In this document: in pieces, positions 59,259 through 64,000 of the stretch
Layout of the letters: each line of letters begins with the position of its first letter
Position numbering within the stretch: position 1 is the first letter of the stretch
Source of the DNA: Pseudomonas sp. RGM2987
GTDB lineage: Bacteria > Pseudomonadota > Gammaproteobacteria > Pseudomonadales > Pseudomonadaceae
Length of the DNA stretch: 64,000 nt
Direction: 5' to 3'
Assembly (NCBI RefSeq): GCF_022952855.1
Contig: NZ_JALJDX010000217.1
Span: forward strand, 62,001 to 126,000
Position numbers and translations under genes: made by a program
The notes under the pieces: model-generated
Databases searched by the model: none
Told to the model about the DNA's origin: nothing
The model's input: only the letters and a program-made list of their open reading frames with translations

Positions 59259-60905
59259 ATGACAGTCAGTCCATTTGCGGGCAAGCCGGCACCGGCAGAG
59301 TTGTTGATCGATATCCCGCGACTGGTGACGGCCTATTACACCGGCCGCCCCGATGCTTCGGTTGCAACCCAGCGTGTGGCGTTCGGCACCTCCGGTCACC
59401 GCGGCAGCTCCTTCGACCTGGGGTTCAACGAGTGGCACGTGCTGGCGATCAGTCAGGCGATCTGCCTGTACCGCCAGGCGCAGGGTATCGACGGGCCGTT
59501 GTTCGTCGGCATCGACACCCATGCACTGTCGACCCCCGCAGGCGCCAGCGCGCTGGAAGTATTCGCCGCCAACGGCGTGACGGTGATGATCGCCGAGGGC
59601 GATGAATACACCCCGACCCCGGCGGTGTCCCACGCGATCCTTTGCTACAACCGTGGCCGCACCTCGGGCCTGGCGGACGGCATCGTGATTACTCCGTCCC
59701 ATAACCCGCCTCAAAGCGGCGGCTATAAGTACAACCCCACCAACGGTGGGCCGGCCGACACCCACATCACCAAGTGGATCGAAGCCAAGGCCAACGAACT
59801 GCTGGCCAATCAGTTGGCCGGCGTCAAGCGCGTCAGCTACGAGCAAGCCCTGAAGGCCGACACCACCCATCGCCACGACTACGTCAACACCTACGTGGCG
59901 GACCTGATCAATGTCATCGATTTCGACGCCATCCGCGATGCCGGGTTGCGTCTGGGCGTAGATCCACTGGGTGGTGCAGGGGTGCGCTACTGGCCGGCGA
60001 TTGCCGAGCATTACCGCCTGGACCTGGACGTGGTGAACACGGCGGTCGACTCGACCTTCCGCTTCATGACAGTCGACTGGGACGGCCAGATCCGCATGGA
60101 CCCGTCTTCCAGCCACGCCATGCAAGGGCTGATTGGCTTGAAGGAACGCTTCGACGTCGCGTTCGCCTGCGACCCGGACCATGATCGCCATGGCATCGTG
60201 ACGCCATCCGGTGGCCTGCTGGCGCCGAACAATTACCTGGCGGTGTCCATCGATTACCTGTTCCAGAATCGTCCGCAATGGCGCGCCGATGCGGCAGTGG
60301 GCAAGACGGTCGTCAGCAGTGGCCTGATCGATCGTGTGACAAGGCGCCTGGGCCGGCGCCTCTATGAAGTACCGGTCGGTTTCAAATGGTTTGCCGACGG
60401 CCTGTTCGACGGCTCCCTGGGCTTCGGCGGGGAAGAAAGTGCCGGTGCCTCGTTCCTGCGCAAGGACGGCGGCGTCTGGAGCACCGACAAGGACGGCCTG
60501 ATCCCGGCGTTGCTGGCGGCTGAAATGACCGCGCGCACTGGTCGTGACCCTAGCCAGGCCTACCGCGCGCTGACCGACGAACTGGGCGAACCGTTCTCGG
60601 TGCGCGTCGATGCCAAGGCGAGTCCGCAGCAGAAAGCGCTGTTGAGCAAGTTGTCACCGGAGCAGGTGTCTTCCACCGAATTGGCCGGCGAGACGATCCA
60701 GAGCATCCTCAGTCACGCACCGGGCAACGACCAGGCCATCGGCGGGCTGAAGGTGATGACCGAAAACGGCTGGTTCGCGGCGCGTCCGTCGGGTACCGAG
60801 GATATCTACAAGATCTATGCCGAGAGCTTCATTGGCGATGAGCACCTCAAGCAATTGGTGAGTGAGGCACAGACGTTGGTGGACGGGGCTATCAGCGGTC
60901 AATAA
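59259..60905 (+). CDS. pgm: Phosphoglucomutase (alpha-D-glucose phosphate-specific)
   Basis: Cytoplasmic enzyme interconverting glucose-1-phosphate and glucose-6-phosphate, 548 residues, the standard length for bacterial Pgm. The phosphoserine loop is ITPSHNPPQSGG with Ser147. The Mg loop is DPDHDRHG at 305-312. The sugar-specificity loop is GFGGEESAGASF near 388-399, and the phosphate-binding C-terminal loop is RPSGTEDIYKIY. FGTSGHRGSS near the N-terminus completes the active site. It starts 92 bases after the MocR stop, with AGAGGTTTTGC upstream. It supplies glucose-1-phosphate for glycogen, trehalose or polysaccharide precursors. Confidence 0.95.
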   Translation: MTVSPFAGKPAPAELLIDIPRLVTAYYTGRPDASVATQRVAFGTSGHRGSSFDLGFNEWHVLAISQAICLYRQAQGIDGPLFVGIDTHALSTPAGASALEVFAANGVTVMIAEGDEYTPTPAVSHAILCYNRGRTSGLADGIVITPSHNPPQSGGYKYNPTNGGPADTHITKWIEAKANELLANQLAGVKRVSYEQALKADTTHRHDYVNTYVADLINVIDFDAIRDAGLRLGVDPLGGAGVRYWPAIAEHYRLDLDVVNTAVDSTFRFMTVDWDGQIRMDPSSSHAMQGLIGLKERFDVAFACDPDHDRHGIVTPSGGLLAPNNYLAVSIDYLFQNRPQWRADAAVGKTVVSSGLIDRVTRRLGRRLYEVPVGFKWFADGLFDGSLGFGGEESAGASFLRKDGGVWSTDKDGLIPALLAAEMTARTGRDPSQAYRALTDELGEPFSVRVDAKASPQQKALLSKLSPEQVSSTELAGETIQSILSHAPGNDQAIGGLKVMTENGWFAARPSGTEDIYKIYAESFIGDEHLKQLVSEAQTLVDGAISGQ

Positions 60906-60932
60906 CCCAAGCCTGTGGCGGGACGCTTGTTC

Positions 60933-61060
60933 GTGGCGAGGGAGCTTCTGTGGCGAGGGAGATCCCGCTCCCGCTGAACTGCGCAGCAGTTCGCTTTTCG
61001 GCGGTCGCTTCGCAACCGAGGCGTCGGACCGACCGAGCGGGAGCAAGCTCCCTCGCCACG
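60933..61060. repeat. REP element cluster (inverted pair)
   Basis: GTGGCGAGGGAG occurs at 60933 and 60950, the latter followed by ATCCCGCTCCCGCT. The reverse form AGCGGGAGCAAGCTCCCTCG lies at 61036-61055. Between them sits the palindrome GAACTGC-GCA-GCAGTTC (60976-60992). This is a Pseudomonas REP pair between convergent genes (pgm and pirin), where it could block read-through or protect mRNA ends. Confidence 0.75.
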
Positions 61061-61084
61061 AAAACCTCGCCACCGGAGCAGGTG

Positions 61085-61780
61085 TCAGGCCAAGTCGACG
61101 AGCACGATTTCACTGTCCTCGATAGCGGTCACCCGCAACACCTGTTCATTTTCTATCGCAACGCCGTCTCGAGCTTGTGCCTGTAAGCCATTGATTTCTA
61201 TGCGGCCTGTGGCCGGAACAAGATAAGCCCGACGTCTCGCATCCAGTACATATTCTGCACTTTCGCCCGCTTTCAGATTGGCCGCCACCAATCGCGCATC
61301 GGCACGGATGCGCAGGCTCTGGTCATCGCCAGCCTTGCCGCTGGCCAGGGTGACGAAGCCTTCGCGCGAATCCTTGGGAAACGGTTTGGCGCCCCACGAT
61401 GGGGCCAGGCCTGCTTCGTTGGGGATGATCCAGATCTGGAAGATCCGCGTCGCGGTCGATTCCAGGTTGTATTCGCTGTGAGCGATGCCGGTGCCCGCAC
61501 TCATGACCTGCACGTCACCGGCTTCAGTACGACCCTTGTTGCCCAGGTTGTCCTGATGGGTGATAGCGCCTTCGCGCACGTAGGTGATGATTTCCATGTC
61601 CCGGTGCGGGTGTTGAGGGAAACCGCTGCCGGGGGCGATGACGTCGTCGTTCCAGACCCGCAGGTTGCCCCAGTTCATGCGCTGGGGGTCGTAGTATTCG
61701 GCGAACGAAAAGTGGTGATGTGCATCCAGCCAGCCATGGTTGGCGGCGCCCAGGGAGGCGAAAGGCCTGAGTTCGAGCAT
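61085..61780 (-). CDS. Pirin-family protein (YhhW/quercetinase-like)
   Basis: Cupin-fold protein of 231 residues. Metal ligands are visible as the family pattern: two His in FPQHPHRDMEIITYV near residues 58-60, then His and Glu in GTGIAHSEYN near 101-103. The N-terminus has HFSFAEYYDPQRMNWGNLRVWNDD, typical of bacterial pirins, and the C-terminal cupin (AEYVLDARRRAYLVPATGRIEINGL) is less conserved. E. coli YhhW cleaves quercetin, but the natural role is unclear; some members act in redox sensing. It is convergent with pgm. The region 61781-62015 upstream holds its promoter and that of the helicase gene. Confidence 0.9.
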   Translation of the reverse strand: MLELRPFASLGAANHGWLDAHHHFSFAEYYDPQRMNWGNLRVWNDDVIAPGSGFPQHPHRDMEIITYVREGAITHQDNLGNKGRTEAGDVQVMSAGTGIAHSEYNLESTATRIFQIWIIPNEAGLAPSWGAKPFPKDSREGFVTLASGKAGDDQSLRIRADARLVAANLKAGESAEYVLDARRRAYLVPATGRIEINGLQAQARDGVAIENEQVLRVTAIEDSEIVLVDLA

Positions 61781-62015
61781 GATCGTGTCCTTCTCCGCTA
61801 GTAGGAAAGCGTTGGTTGATGGCGACCATCTTCTTCGAGAAATACATCGATAAAAAGCGTAAAAAACCTGTCAAAACGATCGGCTATTTTGATTGTTATC
61901 GGCGAGCCAACTTTCACTTCATCGCCTAACCCCATGACGTGAAAGGTTTTGGCTGGAACACAGCGTTAAATCCAGACACCATAGCGGCCTTGGTTCAGAA
62001 CCTGGAGTCTCCCGC

Positions 62016-64000
62016 GTGTCGCAACACACTCCCGATCTTCCCCCCGAACTTCTGCCCCTGGCCCAAATGCCGTGGCTCAAGCGCCTGGCCGCCCGGTTCT
62101 TCGGTCATGGCCTGACTCGCTTGCGAGCCCAGCATCGGGCCTCATGGCTGCACGGCCAAGCCGATGGATTTCGTAGTGGCCATACCGCAGGTTTTGAATA
62201 TGGTTACAAAGAAGGCCACGCCGAGGGGCTGGAAGCGGGGCGCCAGGTCCTGCTGATCCGCGATTCGCGCAGCACCGAGCATCCGGCACCCCAAGTCGAT
62301 GACCTGTTGTTCGATGACTGGCGCCTGCCGCTTACCGCCGAGCTGAAGAAGCGCATCAAGGCCGACGTTGCGCGGTTGTTGCCGGCCCATGCGCAGCCCA
62401 GTGCCGCGCAGTGGAAAATGATTTTCAGCGACACGCCCTCGACCTCGGTGGTCGCCGGGGCGGGCGCGGGTAAGTCCACGACGCTGGTGCTGCGGATTGT
62501 CTTGCTGGTCCACTATCTGGGGTTTGAGTTGGACTCGATGACGGTAGTGACGTTTACCCGGGAGTCGCGCAAGGATTTCATCCAGAAACTCATCGAGGTA
62601 TTCGGCCTGTGGGGCCGGACGATCAGTCTCCGAGAGGCACGCGACCTGGTGCGCACCTTTCATTCGCGCATCCTGCCCATGGTGCGCAGTCTTCCCGGGT
62701 TCGAGCGGCTCCAGGCCTTCGAAACCTTGAGCCACCGTGCCGAGGCAAGCGATGCCGAGGGCGACAGCAATCCCTTCGACTTACGGATCAACGATGCCCA
62801 GCGCCAGCGGCTTAACGCCTGCTACCACAGCCTGTATCAGCGCGACGAACGTTTCCGTGAGCTGATCAAACCGCTGTCCCGGCATGCGCTTGAGCTAAAA
62901 GAGTTGGAGCGCGATCACCCCGATGTGCAGAAGCGCATCGCCGTCACCGAACTGGCCGCCCAGCGTGACAAAGCGTTGTGCGATGCCGTGCAGGATCTCT
63001 GGCAGCGTGCCGCAGCCTGGCCGATCAAGGGAATCGAGCCGAAGCGCCAAGCCTTCGAGATCAATGGCTCGACCTTTTACAGTCATGGCTATATTCCGAC
63101 GCTGGACGCCTGGGTGATGCTGGGCTTTGATCCGCGGGAAGATGCCCGGCTCAGTCGTCCCGGCGCCAAATTGAGTATCCGGGCGGAATGGGCGGTTAAG
63201 CGAACCTTGTTTCAAGCTTTCTGTCGTAAGCCAATGATTTGGTTGGAAGGTTATGAATCGGCAAAGCGAGTTTTGGCTTCCCTGGGTGGTGACGCCAGCG
63301 CCGGCCCCGGCTTTGATTACAAGGTCAAGGGTGAGCTGGGCTCGGCACCTTTGCTTGACTGTTTTGTGGCAGCGGCCGGCTTTATCGAGAACCTCGGGCT
63401 CGATGTGCCAGATGCGGTGGGCCGCATGTCTTTTGCCCAGGATGATCCGGATCGGTATTTCTTCGAGGCCCTGAGCCGCTTCTGGCGGGCCTTTGAAGAT
63501 CACCTGTTGGATCAGTCGCCGCCGGTCATGACCTACAACCGGATGTTCGCGCTGTTCAGCGAGCACACGCCGGAAAACTTCAAGCTGCTCAGCGATGAGC
63601 TGCTGCGACCCCTGTCACATCTGATGATCGACGAGTTCCAGGACGTTTCGCCGCAGATCGTCTCCTGGTTGCGGGCCAGCCTGCGGGAAGTGCGCAGGCG
63701 TGGGCCGGCAATGCACGTAGGGCGTGGTGCGCAGCGCTCATCCTTGCTGTGTGTCGGTGATGATTGGCAATCGATATACGGCTGGCGTGGCAGCTCACCA
63801 AGCTACTTCATGGCATTCAACAAGCAGTTCCCGGCGCCGACGACGACCCGAGTGATGCTGACCGACAACTACCGCAGCCATCAATACATCATTGATGCGG
63901 CCGAGCATGTCGTGCGGGCGGCGGCTGCCATTCCGGGCAAGAAAGCCAAGGCCAGCGGCCAACCGCGCTCGCTGAGCCCGGTCAATGTGCTGGATCGAGA
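62016..64000 (+). CDS. UvrD/Rep-like superfamily I DNA helicase, 5' part
   Basis: At least 661 residues, cut by the right window edge. The GTG start at 62016 has GGAG 9 bases upstream; no ATG fits as well. SF1 motifs are in order: Walker A VVAGAGAGKSTTL near 154, VVTFTRESRKDF (Ia) near 182, HSRIL near 218, Walker B LMIDEFQDVSPQ near 540, motif III CVGDDWQSIYGWRGS near 580, motif IV NYRSHQYI near 623. The 3' portion with motifs V and VI is outside. The N-terminal 150 residues before the helicase core are unusual: residues 51-75 have Gly at every fourth position. The insert between Ia and II is long. The protein may be a repair or defence helicase. Confidence 0.88.
   Translation, partial: MSQHTPDLPPELLPLAQMPWLKRLAARFFGHGLTRLRAQHRASWLHGQADGFRSGHTAGFEYGYKEGHAEGLEAGRQVLLIRDSRSTEHPAPQVDDLLFDDWRLPLTAELKKRIKADVARLLPAHAQPSAAQWKMIFSDTPSTSVVAGAGAGKSTTLVLRIVLLVHYLGFELDSMTVVTFTRESRKDFIQKLIEVFGLWGRTISLREARDLVRTFHSRILPMVRSLPGFERLQAFETLSHRAEASDAEGDSNPFDLRINDAQRQRLNACYHSLYQRDERFRELIKPLSRHALELKELERDHPDVQKRIAVTELAAQRDKALCDAVQDLWQRAAAWPIKGIEPKRQAFEINGSTFYSHGYIPTLDAWVMLGFDPREDARLSRPGAKLSIRAEWAVKRTLFQAFCRKPMIWLEGYESAKRVLASLGGDASAGPGFDYKVKGELGSAPLLDCFVAAAGFIENLGLDVPDAVGRMSFAQDDPDRYFFEALSRFWRAFEDHLLDQSPPVMTYNRMFALFSEHTPENFKLLSDELLRPLSHLMIDEFQDVSPQIVSWLRASLREVRRRGPAMHVGRGAQRSSLLCVGDDWQSIYGWRGSSPSYFMAFNKQFPAPTTTRVMLTDNYRSHQYIIDAAEHVVRAAAAIPGKKAKASGQPRSLSPVNVLDR

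Noticed and set aside
58719..60278. 519-codon minus-strand frame under MocR and pgm
   Set aside because: It spans two well-defined plus-strand genes and their gap; no recognisable protein.

Overview
The window is a Pseudomonas chromosome segment, most likely from the P. fluorescens species complex. The support is high GC, dense GGAG/AGGAA ribosome sites, Pseudomonas-type REP elements, an aprDEF-like exporter with a serralysin-type protease, and a pgm gene behind a MocR-type regulator. I ran no searches. Family names come from reading motifs and order in the sequence.

Layout. (1) 1-389: 3' end of a beta-ketoacyl-ACP synthase and its terminator. (2) 617-8303: type I secretion operon (ABC protein, membrane fusion protein, TolC-like channel) followed by a 1065-residue M10 metalloprotease. 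Its RTX region is built from seven long repeats of alternating length. (3) 8437-8856: AraC-type remnant. (4) 8813-13592, minus: FdhF/YdeP-like molybdoenzyme with cytochrome bd subunits I and II. (5) 13745-20542, minus: a tight seven-cistron operon. In transcription order it holds a Thi5/NMT1-like binding protein without a signal peptide, an APH-type kinase, a sulfurtransferase, a TonB receptor, a frameshifted lipoprotein, a PnuC-type transporter and a GntR/HutC regulator. A perfect 12-bp palindrome overlaps the predicted -35 of its promoter. This looks like an autoregulated salvage system, perhaps for thiamine or a related sulfur/pyrimidine compound. (6) 20851-22640: nucleotidyltransferase flanked by 22-bp direct repeats, a CmcJ/NvfI-type oxygenase, and the wreck of a short-chain dehydrogenase. 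(7) 22907-45042: a 22-kb organosulfur-type scavenging region. It has four FMN-dependent monooxygenases of the NtaA/SnaA/DszA group, SsuABC-like and Dpp-like ABC transporters, two further binding proteins, a BisC-type molybdoenzyme, a class II aldolase and a TonB receptor. No flavin reductase and no dedicated regulator lie inside it. (8) 45291-46887: hipBA. (9) 47040-48511: short-chain dehydrogenase and TetR regulator, divergent, with two operator palindromes. (10) 48512-52086: D-tartrate module (dctA, tarD, LysR). (11) 52111-53203: relic of an integrative element. (12) 53303-55499: LysR and alcohol dehydrogenase pair. (13) 56176-60905: unknown protein, MocR-type regulator, pgm. (14) 61085-64000: pirin, and the 5' part of a UvrD-like helicase carrying a FliH-like glycine-tetrad helix.

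How the parts may work together. In region 7 the TonB receptor would bring a scarce sulfur compound across the outer membrane and the binding proteins and ABC transporters across the inner membrane. The BisC-type enzyme and the monooxygenases would reduce or cleave it, the latter using FMNH2 made elsewhere, and the aldolase may process the carbon skeleton. The substrate cannot be read from sequence. Region 5 next door, with its own TonB receptor and sulfurtransferase, may be a second, independently controlled sulfur-related salvage route.
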